Source of the DNA: Mycobacterium sp. MS1601
GTDB lineage: Bacteria; Actinomycetota; Actinomycetes; Mycobacteriales; Mycobacteriaceae
NCBI RefSeq assembly: GCF_001984215.1
Contig: NZ_CP019420.1
Coordinates: 2,790,001-2,854,000, forward strand
Direction: 5' to 3'
DNA: 64,000 nucleotides
Positions within the stretch are counted from its first letter, which is position 1. The number at the start of each line of letters is the position of its first letter. Made by a program: the position numbers and the translations under genes. Shown here piece by piece: positions 16,724-24,859 of this stretch. The notes beneath the pieces are model-generated. The model saw nothing but the letters and a program-made list of their open reading frames with translations, had not been told where the DNA came from and made no database searches.

Positions 16724-17203
16724 ATGCAGCAATCGGCCGCCGTGAGGAGAACCGGACTGATCCTTGCTGCGCTGGCGTTCCTGCTGGCAGCCGCGGCGCT
16801 GGCGGTGTCGCTGTACGCCTGGTGGTCGTCGACCAGGTCCGTCGAGTACACCGCCGAGCAGCAGTCTGCAGCCAGAGACAGCGCCTGTGCGGCGTACACG
16901 ACGGTACGCACGGGCGTGCAGACCAACACCAACCTGGCGGTCGCCGGGGACGATGTCGGTGGTGCGCTCGCTGTCGCCGCCAACTCCCGAGTGGCGCTGA
17001 TGAGTGGTGGACAGTATGTGCTGGACCGGGTGGACCCCGCGACCCCTGCCGAGTTGGCCGAGCCGCTGCGCCGGTTCGGCAACACCCTGCTGGACGTCGG
17101 TGCCGCCGCCACTGCGGGCGCGCTGAACACCGACCCGGCTCAGGCCGAGCTCTTGCGTGAGGTGGACGAGCTCAACGGTCAGTTGACTGCGCTGTGTGGC
17201 TAG
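16724..17203 (+). CDS. Single-pass membrane protein, mycobacterial hypothetical
   Basis: About 159 residues from ATG 16724; a GTG at 16703 would add seven residues. A single membrane helix at about residues 9-33 (RTGLILAALAFLLAAAALAVSL region) is followed by a roughly 120-residue extracytoplasmic part. The latter has two cysteines (SACAAYTTVR and the C-terminal LCG), consistent with one disulfide. The helix-plus-small-domain layout resembles the many mycobacterial Mce-associated or alanine-rich membrane proteins, but I cannot name a family. It is divergent from the M15 peptidase, with only 23 bases between the two starts. Confidence 0.72.
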   Translation: MQQSAAVRRTGLILAALAFLLAAAALAVSLYAWWSSTRSVEYTAEQQSAARDSACAAYTTVRTGVQTNTNLAVAGDDVGGALAVAANSRVALMSGGQYVLDRVDPATPAELAEPLRRFGNTLLDVGAAATAGALNTDPAQAELLREVDELNGQLTALCG

Positions 17204-17239
17204 GGACGGACTGCCCGGTCATTTGCCGGCACCACCGGA

Positions 17240-18175
17240 TCACAGACCGTCCAACAGCCCGAAGATGTAGCCGCGCACGGCGTCCGCTCTGACACCGACC
17301 GCTATGGAGCAGTTGGGTGTCTGGATCCGATCGAGCACCGCGACACCTCTGCCCGCCTGGTCGTCGGTGATGATCTGCACCGAAATGTCTCGCCAGTCCA
17401 GCAAATCCGGTCTGGCTGTTGCTGCCACTGCCAGCGCATCATGCAGCGAACACGAATCGCCGACGAGCGGATCCTCCGGGTACTCTCTGGCCAATCGGTC
17501 GATCCAGGCCACCGCGTGTTCACCGATGTGCGGTGCGAAGTCGCCGTCGCTGCCGGCCAATCGCAATGCGTCCGCACGTGAGAGCTGTATCTGAGTCGTG
17601 ACGTCGAGGCCGACGAGGCGAACCGCAGCGCCGCTCCGGAGAACTGCCTGAGCCGCCTCGGGGTCGAGCCAGAAGTTGAACTCGCCGGGCAGCGAACCCC
17701 AGCTGAGATTCCGGAAGTAGGTGCCGCCCATCACCACGATCTCCTTCACCGCGGTGGCGAATCCGGGCTCGAGATTGATGGCGACCGCGATGTTGGTCAG
17801 TGGGCCCAGGGCGATCACCGTGATCTCGCCGGGTGCTTCCATCACGAGGCGGGCGAGTTGGGCGGCGGCGTACCCCTGCGCTACCCCCTCCACGTTCGGT
17901 GCGGAGGGCGCCACCGGTCGTCGGCCTCGGGGGTCGCACAGAGGCGACGTGGCGCCGGTGAATACCGGGACACCGGAAACATCCCAGCGTCCAAAGAGAT
18001 CCAGTACCAGCTGTGCTGCGCTCTTGGCATCCACATTGCCACTGACCGTCGTCACCGCTTGCAGATCGAACCCGGGTTCGGCGACCACCATGGCCAAGGC
18101 CAGGCCGTCATCGATCTCAGATCCCAGTGCACCCAACGACAGATCGGTGTCGACGATGACCCGACGCTTAGCCAT
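17240..18175 (-). CDS. Inosine-uridine type nucleoside hydrolase with an altered metal loop
   Basis: A 311-residue IUNH-fold enzyme that splits the N-glycosidic bond of nucleosides. Start ATG 18175 overlaps the stop of the binding-protein gene (TGATG). The N-terminal metal loop is usually DTDPGxDD; here it reads DTDLSLGALGSEIDD, a six-residue expansion that keeps Asp9, Asp11 and the two final Asp. IALGPLTNIAVAI and VVMGGTYFRN are standard. Asn and Glu ligands occur in GEFNFWLDPEAA, and the catalytic His region is SCSLHDALAVA. It is co-transcribed with the ABC binding protein, which points to an imported ribosylated compound. Substrate preference is unknown. Confidence 0.85.
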   Translation of the reverse strand: MAKRRVIVDTDLSLGALGSEIDDGLALAMVVAEPGFDLQAVTTVSGNVDAKSAAQLVLDLFGRWDVSGVPVFTGATSPLCDPRGRRPVAPSAPNVEGVAQGYAAAQLARLVMEAPGEITVIALGPLTNIAVAINLEPGFATAVKEIVVMGGTYFRNLSWGSLPGEFNFWLDPEAAQAVLRSGAAVRLVGLDVTTQIQLSRADALRLAGSDGDFAPHIGEHAVAWIDRLAREYPEDPLVGDSCSLHDALAVAATARPDLLDWRDISVQIITDDQAGRGVAVLDRIQTPNCSIAVGVRADAVRGYIFGLLDGL

Positions 18176-19347
18176 CAATCCATTCCGATGGAATGATCCG
18201 CGAAGCGGTCGGTGAATAGTTGTTTGCCCGACACGTCCTGGGGCACGTCGGCGCCCCCACTTCGCAAGACCGGCGCAAGCTCGGCGACAAAAGAGTCGAC
18301 ACGTTCGAAGTCGTACGTCCCGACCGAGCCGTCGGCCTCGGGGCCGATCAGTCCTGCGTCGGCGAGATATCGTGCGCTGTATTCGGCTTCACCGTCGCTG
18401 TACGGAGACATAGACGGGTCCTGGGCTACGACGTCGACGATCTTGGCATTGGCCGGCGCCGGGTCAGCCAGGTAATCCACGGAAGCCTGCTGGACCATGG
18501 GAACAAGTTTCTCCAGGCATGGCGCCATCTCCTCCAGTCGGTCCCGGCGCACCGACAGATTGGATGCGTAGATGTTGTAGCCGGCATCCTTGAGCAGCTG
18601 GAAGCTGACCTTGCGCCCCCATGCGGGGGTGTCGAATTCGTAGGTGTAAGGCTCGGAGTTGGCAAACCCCTGCTGGATGATCTGGGTGTCGCCGACAAAG
18701 CGTGACGGGTTTCCGTCATAGCTGGTGTCGATCTGATCGCTGCGGACGAAGCCCTTGTCCACCAGCCATGCCGAGAAAACCGTGCCACTGGCCACCACAA
18801 CAGGTGCGTCCAGGCCGTTGATCTCGGGGATCTGCAGGTCCTCGCCGTAGGACGCGGGGTCCCACATCAGCATCTGCGGTGTGTACTTCAGCAGTGGAGT
18901 GACGCCGACGACGGGTTGGGCGGCTGCTGCGGCAATCAGTTCATCACCATGTACCAACCCCAGATCGATGTTGTCGTCGACGTACATCTGCGAGCTGACG
19001 GACTGGAAGCCGATCGCTGGGCCACCGGCCTTCAACGTCAGGTCGACACCGGTGTCCGCGCCGTCGAACACCAGCGCCCCGGTGACGGACTTAGCCTCGG
19101 TATCCACCTGGTAATCCTCACCGAGGAGTTCGAAGAGTGCCCCCATATCGGACTGGGGCTGCCACTGCAGTTGGATCGCCACGTCGTCGCCGCATGCCGA
19201 TGCCAGCTCGTGATCGCCGGTAGCCGTAGGTATCCCGGCGGCTGAGTCGGAGGGGCTCTCCGCAGAACCGCCGCAGGCGGCCAGCGGGGTGAGCAGTGCA
19301 GCCGATGCCAACACGGTGGCGATTCGGCGGGCAGGACGGACCTTCAT
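18175..19347 (-). CDS. Lipoprotein substrate-binding protein of an SsuA/THI5-type ABC importer
   Basis: A 390-residue lipoprotein. I placed the start at ATG 19347, with CAGGAG upstream, because it gives a clean signal MKVRPARRIATVLAS leading to the lipobox LAAC; longer in-frame starts lack this. The mature domain begins VAIQLQWQPQSDMGALFELLG, typical of the NMT1/THI5 and SsuA group that binds pyrimidines, riboflavin, sulfonates or nitrate. The matching ATPase and permease are on the opposite strand just across the promoter region. It is followed by the nucleoside hydrolase in one transcript. Together these suggest a nucleoside-like or N-glycosylated heterocyclic ligand (inference). Confidence 0.85.
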   Translation of the reverse strand: MKVRPARRIATVLASAALLTPLAACGGSAESPSDSAAGIPTATGDHELASACGDDVAIQLQWQPQSDMGALFELLGEDYQVDTEAKSVTGALVFDGADTGVDLTLKAGGPAIGFQSVSSQMYVDDNIDLGLVHGDELIAAAAAQPVVGVTPLLKYTPQMLMWDPASYGEDLQIPEINGLDAPVVVASGTVFSAWLVDKGFVRSDQIDTSYDGNPSRFVGDTQIIQQGFANSEPYTYEFDTPAWGRKVSFQLLKDAGYNIYASNLSVRRDRLEEMAPCLEKLVPMVQQASVDYLADPAPANAKIVDVVAQDPSMSPYSDGEAEYSARYLADAGLIGPEADGSVGTYDFERVDSFVAELAPVLRSGGADVPQDVSGKQLFTDRFADHSIGMD

Positions 19348-19427
19348 CGGATGAGAACTCCTGGTCTTTGCAGGGCAGTCGGTGCTAGCACTATGAACCG
19401 CCGTGAAGACCGAGCGCAACAACTCAG

Positions 19428-19523
19428 ATTTCATGTAACACGATCTTCATGGCACACAGATTGCATAAATATCTGCCCTGAAGACAGACTGAGAACACGT
19501 CAGACGCTTCACATACATGAAAT
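19428..19523. promoter_or_regulatory. Divergent promoter with TACATGAAAT boxes (importer regulon)
   Basis: The region holds ATTTCATGTA (19428-19437) and its exact reverse complement TACATGAAAT (19514-19523), plus an intermediate TTCATGG (19446-19452). The same TACATGAAAT stands before the FAD-oxidase gene and its divergent GntR regulator (22980-22989). The spacing suggests one box for each direction of transcription. Between them is AT-rich sequence with CAGAT...ATCTG. Binding by the GntR protein is inferred. Confidence 0.68.
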
Positions 19524-19544
19524 TCAGAAGGGGTTGGTGAGCCT

Positions 19545-20282
19545 GTGCACCCGGTGGACGAGATCGTCTACGACCGAGTGTCGATGCAATACGACACCGG
19601 CACCCAGGCGCTGGAGGACATCGTGTTGTCGGTGCGCACCGGGGAATTCGTGGCGATCGTCGGACCCTCCGGGTGTGGGAAGTCGACACTGCTCAGACTT
19701 GCCGCCCGGCTAGAGCGACCGACCTCGGGCTACGTCGAGATCGGTTCCAGCTCTGTAGGTTTCGTCTTCCAGGAGCCGACCCTGATGCCCTGGGCGTCAG
19801 TGGCGCGTAACGTCAGCGTCCTCGTCGACCTGGCCAGACTGCCCAGCGGCGAGCGCAACTCACGCACCCGCGAGGCCATCGCGTCGGTGGGATTGGCTGA
19901 CTTCAGTGATCAACTGCCCAGCAGTCTGTCCGGCGGTATGCGCATGCGCACCTCGCTGGCACGTGCCCTGGCGCTGCGACCCGACGTGTTGCTGCTTGAT
20001 GAGCCGTTCGGTGCGCTCGATGCCCTCACCAGGGAGGACATCCAGATGCTGCTGCTGAATCTCTACGACCGGGAAGGCTTCACCGCACTGTTCGTCACCC
20101 ATTCGGTCGATGAGGCCGTGCTGTTGGCCGACCGGGTGGTGGTGATGTCACCGCGGCCGGGACGCATCAAGGCGATCGTCGACATCAACCTGGCTCGTCC
20201 CCGTACTCGTGAACTGCGGTTCGAGCCCGAGTACGTCTCGTTGGTCGCCATGATCGCCGACACCATGAGAGGCACGTCGTGA
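19545..20282 (+). CDS. ABC transporter ATPase (SsuB/TauB type)
   Basis: A 245-residue ATPase starting at GTG 19545. Walker A is GPSGCGKST (residues 40-48), the Q-loop is in VGFVFQEPTLMPW, the signature is LSGGMRMRTSLARAL and Walker B is LLLDEPFGALDALTRED with the switch His in FVTHSVDEAVLLADRV. These are the features of the nitrate/sulfonate/taurine importer group. It is the first gene of a three-gene plus-strand unit with GTGA/ATGA overlaps. It pairs with the divergently encoded lipoprotein. Confidence 0.92.
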   Translation: MHPVDEIVYDRVSMQYDTGTQALEDIVLSVRTGEFVAIVGPSGCGKSTLLRLAARLERPTSGYVEIGSSSVGFVFQEPTLMPWASVARNVSVLVDLARLPSGERNSRTREAIASVGLADFSDQLPSSLSGGMRMRTSLARALALRPDVLLLDEPFGALDALTREDIQMLLLNLYDREGFTALFVTHSVDEAVLLADRVVVMSPRPGRIKAIVDINLARPRTRELRFEPEYVSLVAMIADTMRGTS

Positions 20283-21181
20283 CCATCCGCTTGCCTACCC
20301 CAGGTGACGTCGAATCGTTCAACGCCAGGCCGGTGCGGTTTCCACGTCGCAGACGGCCTCCCGGGCGATTCCTCACCGCAATCAGCAGTTGTGTTGTTGC
20401 ACTCGGCATCTGGTATTCGGTCAGCTACTTGGTGCTGACTCCGCAGCGGCGCTTCCTGCTGCCGCCACCGCACCAGATCCTCACCCGGTCGCTGCTGAAC
20501 ACCGAGCAACTACGCATCATGCTCGACGCGCTCTGGGTGACGGCACGAAGCGCGGCTCTTGGCTTGCTGATCGCGGCGGTGGTCGGAGTTCTGGTGGGTG
20601 CGTTGATGAATCAGGGTCGCTGGATCGAGCGTTTCATGTTTCCCTACGCCGTCGCGTTCCATGTGGTGCCGATCCTGGCGATCGTCCCGCTGATCGGGCT
20701 TTGGTTCGGCTTCGGGGCCACATCGCGGGTGGTGGTGTGCGCGATGATCGCATTGTTCCCCATCATCAGCAACACTCACTTCGGCCTCAGTTCGGTGGAC
20801 CGCGGATTGCATGAACTGTTCGACCTCGGCCGCGCCTCGCGCCTGCAGCGTCTGCTGCGGCTGGAGTTGCCCTCGGCGATGCCGGCCATTCTTGCGGGCC
20901 TGCAGATCGCCGCAGGGCAAGCCGTGGTGGGAGCCATCATCGGGGACATGTTCTTCGCGCGCGGAGAGCCTGGTATCGGCACCCTGATCGACGTCTATCG
21001 GTCACAGCTGCGGTCGACGGACCTGATCGCCGCCATTCTGGTGGCCTCCGCCTTCGGTATCGCCGTGTTCAACCTCTCCAGGTTCGTGGCGCGTCGCGCC
21101 GTGGGCCGGTGGCACGGTCCCCGTGAGCGGCCCACCGGTCACAACCCCTCATCACGCACACAATCCGAGGAGCCGCAATGA
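20279..21181 (+). CDS. ABC transporter permease (SsuC/TauC type)
   Basis: A 300-residue permease, translationally coupled to the ATPase (GTGA). About six membrane helices are visible, starting FLTAISSCVVALGIWYSV. The EAA loop for ATPase contact is ELFDLGRASRLQRLLRLELPSAMPAILAGLQ. The protein has the usual size for this group. It also carries GQAVVGAIIGDMFFARGEPGIGTLID typical of sulfonate/pyrimidine permeases. Its stop overlaps the start of the dioxygenase gene. Confidence 0.9.
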   Translation: MTIRLPTPGDVESFNARPVRFPRRRRPPGRFLTAISSCVVALGIWYSVSYLVLTPQRRFLLPPPHQILTRSLLNTEQLRIMLDALWVTARSAALGLLIAAVVGVLVGALMNQGRWIERFMFPYAVAFHVVPILAIVPLIGLWFGFGATSRVVVCAMIALFPIISNTHFGLSSVDRGLHELFDLGRASRLQRLLRLELPSAMPAILAGLQIAAGQAVVGAIIGDMFFARGEPGIGTLIDVYRSQLRSTDLIAAILVASAFGIAVFNLSRFVARRAVGRWHGPRERPTGHNPSSRTQSEEPQ

Positions 21182-22215
21182 CATTCACCGTACCCACTGT
21201 GGACATCTCGCCGTATCTGAGCGGTGGTGATGGTGCCGGACGCCGCACCGTTGCCGAGCAGCTGGGCCGTGCCTGCACCGAGGTGGGCTTCATCCAGATC
21301 GTCAACCACGGTGTCGACCCTGCAATCATCGAAGGCCTGGCCGACGCTGTGGACGAATTTTTCGCACTGCCCTTGGATGTCAAGAAGCGGTACGCCGAGA
21401 CGTCGGGCCCCAACCGTGGTTACCACCCGCCGAAGTCGGATTCTCTGAGCATGAGCCTGGGAATCCCGTCGGCAAACATGATGAACGATTTCTACGAGGC
21501 CTTCACCATCGGAAGTGAAACCGACTGGTATCCCGGTGAACAGCTGCCGGAGGCCAACTACGCCACCAATGTCTGGCCCACCGACGCTCCTGGCTTCAGG
21601 CCTGCCGTGGAATCGTATTTTGCTGCAGCCCAGGGTCTTTCGCGGGTCATGTTGGCCGCGCTGACAGACGCCCTGGGGCTTGCGAGCGGCTACTTCGATG
21701 CCATGACCGATCATTCGATCGACGTCCTGAAGATGAACAACTACGCACTGCCCGAAGGTGAGGTGCACCTGTGCGGGGATCTGACCGGCATGGGTGCCCA
21801 CACCGACTTCGGGATCCTGACCATCTTGTGGGCAGACCAGGTGGCAGGTCTGCAGGTGCTCGACAAGCGCGGCCGCTGGCATGACGTGATGCCCGATGAT
21901 GGTGCGTTGCTGATCAATCTGGGCGATGCGATGGCACGCTGGACCAACGATCGCTGGCTCTCGACGGTCCACCGGGTCAATCCACCGGTTGTGGACGGCC
22001 GGATCATGCGCAGACGGTCGGTGGCATTCTTCTTCGACGGCAACTTCGACGCCGTCATCGAACCGCTGGCCGGATGCGTGGGAGACGGTGAGTCCATGTA
22101 CCCGCCGATCTCGATCGCTGACAACATCAACGCCAAACTCGCCGGTGTGCGGAGCAAGAAGGTGCCCTCAGCGGTCGGTCGTGAAGCGCACCGTGTGCTG
22201 TCGGCTCAAGACTGA
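21178..22215 (+). CDS. 2-oxoglutarate/Fe(II) dioxygenase, isopenicillin N synthase-like
   Basis: A 345-residue enzyme, third in the importer operon (ATGA overlap). The N-terminal DIOX domain opens TVDISPYLSGGD and CTEVGFIQIVNHGVD. The iron triad is His208-x-Asp210 in GMGAHTDFGILT and His265 in LSTVHRVNPP. The 2-oxoglutarate-binding Arg-x-Ser is Arg279/Ser281 in RRRSVAFFFDG. Members oxidise small molecules; fungal thymine 7-hydroxylase belongs to this fold, which is of interest given the nucleoside hydrolase and the THI5-type binding protein here. Likely role: hydroxylation or N/O-dealkylation of the imported compound or its released base. This is inference. Confidence 0.86.
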   Translation: MTFTVPTVDISPYLSGGDGAGRRTVAEQLGRACTEVGFIQIVNHGVDPAIIEGLADAVDEFFALPLDVKKRYAETSGPNRGYHPPKSDSLSMSLGIPSANMMNDFYEAFTIGSETDWYPGEQLPEANYATNVWPTDAPGFRPAVESYFAAAQGLSRVMLAALTDALGLASGYFDAMTDHSIDVLKMNNYALPEGEVHLCGDLTGMGAHTDFGILTILWADQVAGLQVLDKRGRWHDVMPDDGALLINLGDAMARWTNDRWLSTVHRVNPPVVDGRIMRRRSVAFFFDGNFDAVIEPLAGCVGDGESMYPPISIADNINAKLAGVRSKKVPSAVGREAHRVLSAQD

Positions 22216-22925
22216 TGGCGGGTCACCGCGTGCAGACCAGCGTCTCGCCGAGCTGTGCGTCCCAAAGACGCTTGATCCTCGGCGAGCCATCGCATGAGCC
22301 GGGTGCACACATTGCGGGTGTGACTGGCAGCGGCCTGTTCCGCGTTGTGGGTATCGGCGGACGCGATGGCGCGCACCATGGCCGCGTGCTCGTCGATCGA
22401 TGCCTGGGCGAACACGGGCTTGTTCCAGGCGGCCGGCACCACCAAGTGGGTGCGAGTGGTGAACTGCCCGAGCACGGCCAGAAGCGTCGCCGAACCGGAG
22501 AGCTCCGCGATCAAAAGGTGAAACTCGACATCCAACCGCATCAGAGTCCCCGCCGCGACGGGGGTGGTCTCCGCGGCTCGTGTCTGCTGGTCCACCAGAT
22601 CCCACAGTTTCTCCAGATCGGCGTCGGTGACGTTGGCCGCCGCGCGCCGTGCGGCGATGCCTTCCAACGGCTCCTTCGCCTCGAAGATGTCGGGCAGATC
22701 CGCGGGCCGCAGTTTGGTGATCACCGCGCCGCGGTTGTGGACATGCTGTGCCAAGCCCTCGTAGATCAGTCGCTGGACCGCCTCACGCACCGGCGAACGG
22801 CCCAGATTCGTCGACCGTGCCAGAGCCGGCACGCTCAGGGCCGAACCGGGCTCCAGCCGGCCGTCGAGGATGCGCTCCAAGATCAGCTCGTACGCGTCAT
22901 CGGCCAGTGACTGCTGGACACCCAT
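22206..22925 (-). CDS. GntR-family (FadR/FCD subgroup) regulator
   Basis: A 239-residue regulator. I chose ATG 22925 (GAGG upstream) over an in-frame start at 22997. The winged helix is in residues 5-75, with LADDAYELILERILDGRL, SVPALARSTNLGRSPVREA and LIYEGLAQHVHNRGAVIT. The FCD ligand domain follows, with IFEAKEPLEGIAARRAA and three His (DVEFHLLIAELSG, DEHAAMVRAI and AAASHTRNVC) that in this family bind a metal and the effector acid. It is divergent from the FAD oxidase and convergent with the dioxygenase (10-base overlap). A near-perfect palindrome lies in its own promoter region, and the same half-sites occur at the importer promoter, so it probably controls the whole 17-25 kb set. Confidence 0.87.
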   Translation of the reverse strand: MGVQQSLADDAYELILERILDGRLEPGSALSVPALARSTNLGRSPVREAVQRLIYEGLAQHVHNRGAVITKLRPADLPDIFEAKEPLEGIAARRAAANVTDADLEKLWDLVDQQTRAAETTPVAAGTLMRLDVEFHLLIAELSGSATLLAVLGQFTTRTHLVVPAAWNKPVFAQASIDEHAAMVRAIASADTHNAEQAAASHTRNVCTRLMRWLAEDQASLGRTARRDAGLHAVTRHQS

Positions 22926-22979
22926 CTCAACACCTCGCCTTCCCGGCGCCTGCGGCGAGCCAAATTTTAACCCATGCAC

Positions 22980-23002
22980 TACATGAAATAATTCCATGAA
23001 AT
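22980..23002. promoter_or_regulatory. Putative GntR operator between regulator and FAD oxidase
   Basis: CATGAAATAATTCCATG (22982-22998) is a 17-bp palindrome with one mismatch per arm. It begins within TACATGAAAT (22980-22989), the box repeated at the importer promoter, and the half CATGAAAT recurs 13 bases on (22995-23002). It is 14-36 bases before the GTG start at 23016. Confidence 0.68.
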
Positions 23003-23015
23003 TGACGGGAGCCTT

Positions 23016-24425
23016 GTGCCTGATCTAACTGCTGCCCTCGCTGACCTCATCGACCTGCTCGGTGTCCAACGGGTAGTACCCGCTGCTCGCGCCTCGAAGT
23101 ACCTGCGTGACTTCTCGTGGTACAGCCCGATTCTCGAATCCGAACTCGCCGACACCACTGTCGCGGCGGTCGCGTTGCCCACCACGGTGTCCGAGTTGAC
23201 CGACATCGTGGCCTTGGCTGCGCGGCATCGGGTGCCGATCACCATGCGCGGTGCCGGCACCGGTAACTACGGACAGTCGCTGCCGCTCGAGCACGGCATC
23301 GTCGTCGACATCCGAGGTGTAGCCGGCGTCCAGTCCGTCAGCGACGGGCGTGCTGTCGTCCTGCCAGGCACGCGCATGAAGGACATCGAAATTGCCGCAC
23401 AATCCACCGCCCAGGAACTCGCGGTCATGCCGAGTACCTACCGCGTGGCCACCGCGGCCGGTTTCGTCTCCGGTGGCTCCGGCGGCCTGGGCGCTGCGGC
23501 ACACGGGGATCTGTGGAACGACAACGTTCTCAGCGTCGACATCATCACCGTCGAAGAGCAGCCCCGCCGACTCCACCTATCCGGCAACCAGGTGCACGCC
23601 GTGTTGCACACCTACGGCACCGTCGGTGTCATCGTCCAGCTCGAGCTGCGCTTGGTACCTGCCCACGAATATGCGCAGTACTGCGTGTCTTTCGACGAAT
23701 TCGACTCCTGTGCCCGGTTCGGATGGGAGGTAGTCGACTCTCCTGACGTCCACGCCCGCCTCGCATCGGTGCACCAGGCTCCGCTCGGCGCGATGATGAC
23801 CCCCATTGCTCATCTGTTCGCACCAGACGAGCACGTGGCCCTGATCTGGGCCGACCGCACGCACCAGCCGCATCTCGCCGCCTTGGCAGACCGGTATCGG
23901 GGCACGCTGCAGTCGTGGCCCGAGGGGGTAAAGGACATCACTCAATTCCCCTTCAGCCACAGCATCCTCTGGTCACGTAAAGCGCACCCGACCTCGTCCT
24001 GGCTGCAGTGTGAATACGCTGCCGACGACCAGGAAGCAGTCTCCAGACAGGTAGCCGACATCAGCGTCCGGTACGGCGGAACCTTTCTTCAACACCTGGA
24101 GTTCATCCGCTCGCAGAGCGGAGGTGTGCGCGCGGTGGGCATTCCGGCGCTGGTGGGTTTGCCCGACCACGGTGAGGCACTCGACCAACTGATGTCGTTC
24201 GCTTCATCGATCGGCATCAGGGTGCTGAACCCGCACAGCTTCGTTGTGGAGGAGGGCGGCTTCGTCGGCGACACCGACTACATGCTCGACCTCAAACAGA
24301 CCTCCGATCCACATCTCCTCCTCAACCCCGGCAAGCTGGGCGGCAGCTTCTTCAACAAGCGAGCTTGGCGGGCAGGGTCGGTTCGAGAGCGCGAGATCGT
24401 GGCCCCGGAGAGCCTGCCGACATGA
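23016..24425 (+). CDS. FAD-linked oxidase (FAD_binding_4/GlcD type)
   Basis: A 469-residue flavoprotein starting at GTG 23016 after GGGAG (23007-23011). The N-terminal FAD domain (PCMH fold) shows VALPTTVSELTDIVALAA and RGAGTGNYGQSLPLEHGIVVD, with the pyrophosphate loop AAGFVSGGSGGLGAAAHGDL. The substrate-binding C-terminal part ends DPHLLLNPGKLGG, typical of D-lactate/glycolate-type oxidases. There is no His in the GAGTGN loop, so the covalent FAD-His of cytokinin and berberine oxidases is not expected. Controlled from the GntR palindrome, it probably oxidises a hydroxy-acid or amine produced in the pathway. It is coupled (ATGA) to a VOC-fold protein. Confidence 0.85.
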   Translation: MPDLTAALADLIDLLGVQRVVPAARASKYLRDFSWYSPILESELADTTVAAVALPTTVSELTDIVALAARHRVPITMRGAGTGNYGQSLPLEHGIVVDIRGVAGVQSVSDGRAVVLPGTRMKDIEIAAQSTAQELAVMPSTYRVATAAGFVSGGSGGLGAAAHGDLWNDNVLSVDIITVEEQPRRLHLSGNQVHAVLHTYGTVGVIVQLELRLVPAHEYAQYCVSFDEFDSCARFGWEVVDSPDVHARLASVHQAPLGAMMTPIAHLFAPDEHVALIWADRTHQPHLAALADRYRGTLQSWPEGVKDITQFPFSHSILWSRKAHPTSSWLQCEYAADDQEAVSRQVADISVRYGGTFLQHLEFIRSQSGGVRAVGIPALVGLPDHGEALDQLMSFASSIGIRVLNPHSFVVEEGGFVGDTDYMLDLKQTSDPHLLLNPGKLGGSFFNKRAWRAGSVREREIVAPESLPT

Positions 24426-24859
24426 CGCTGCCGTTCGATCATGCCGGAATCGAGTCGCTGGACATCGAAGCCGATGTCGCGCTCTACACCCTGGCCATGG
24501 GTCTACGACTTGTCCGCTGGGGCAGTCATCGCACCACCGGTCGACGGATCGCAATGATGCACGACGGGATGGGCGTCAAACTGGAACTCATCGAAGTGGC
24601 TGTGCGTGACGGAGCATGGGCGCACATCGCATTCCGTTCGTCAGACGTCGCCACCGACCACGACCGTGCGGTCGCCGCGGGGTTTCTCAGCGTGCAGGGT
24701 TGTACCCGAATCGAACCCGCCTTGGCGACGACAGCCTTCGTCCGGTCGCCTTCCGGGACCTTGGTCCAGTTGATTCAGTACGACGACGCCAGCCCTGATC
24801 TTGTGACCCCTGAGGGAGTCACGACGGCGCCGTGGCGGTGTCCAACAACGGGCGGATGA
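24422..24859 (+). CDS. VOC-fold (glyoxalase/lactoylglutathione lyase-like) protein
   Basis: A 145-residue single-unit protein with the pattern LPFDHAGIESLDIEADVALYTLAMG at the start and LVQLIQYDDASPD near the end, matching a glyoxalase-like bi-domain with His at position 6. WAHIAFRSSDV supplies the second ligand strand. It is translationally coupled to the FAD oxidase (ATGA) and therefore belongs to the regulon. Such proteins act as isomerases, lyases, epimerases or ring-cleaving enzymes; I cannot choose between them. Its end overlaps the convergent thioesterase gene by 41 bases. Confidence 0.8.
   Translation: MTLPFDHAGIESLDIEADVALYTLAMGLRLVRWGSHRTTGRRIAMMHDGMGVKLELIEVAVRDGAWAHIAFRSSDVATDHDRAVAAGFLSVQGCTRIEPALATTAFVRSPSGTLVQLIQYDDASPDLVTPEGVTTAPWRCPTTGG

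Noticed and set aside
23016..24425. Reading the FAD oxidase as a cytokinin dehydrogenase, tempting beside a nucleoside hydrolase
   Set aside because: The GHS motif that carries covalent FAD in cytokinin dehydrogenases is absent (GAGTGNYGQ instead) and the C-terminal end is of the GlcD type.
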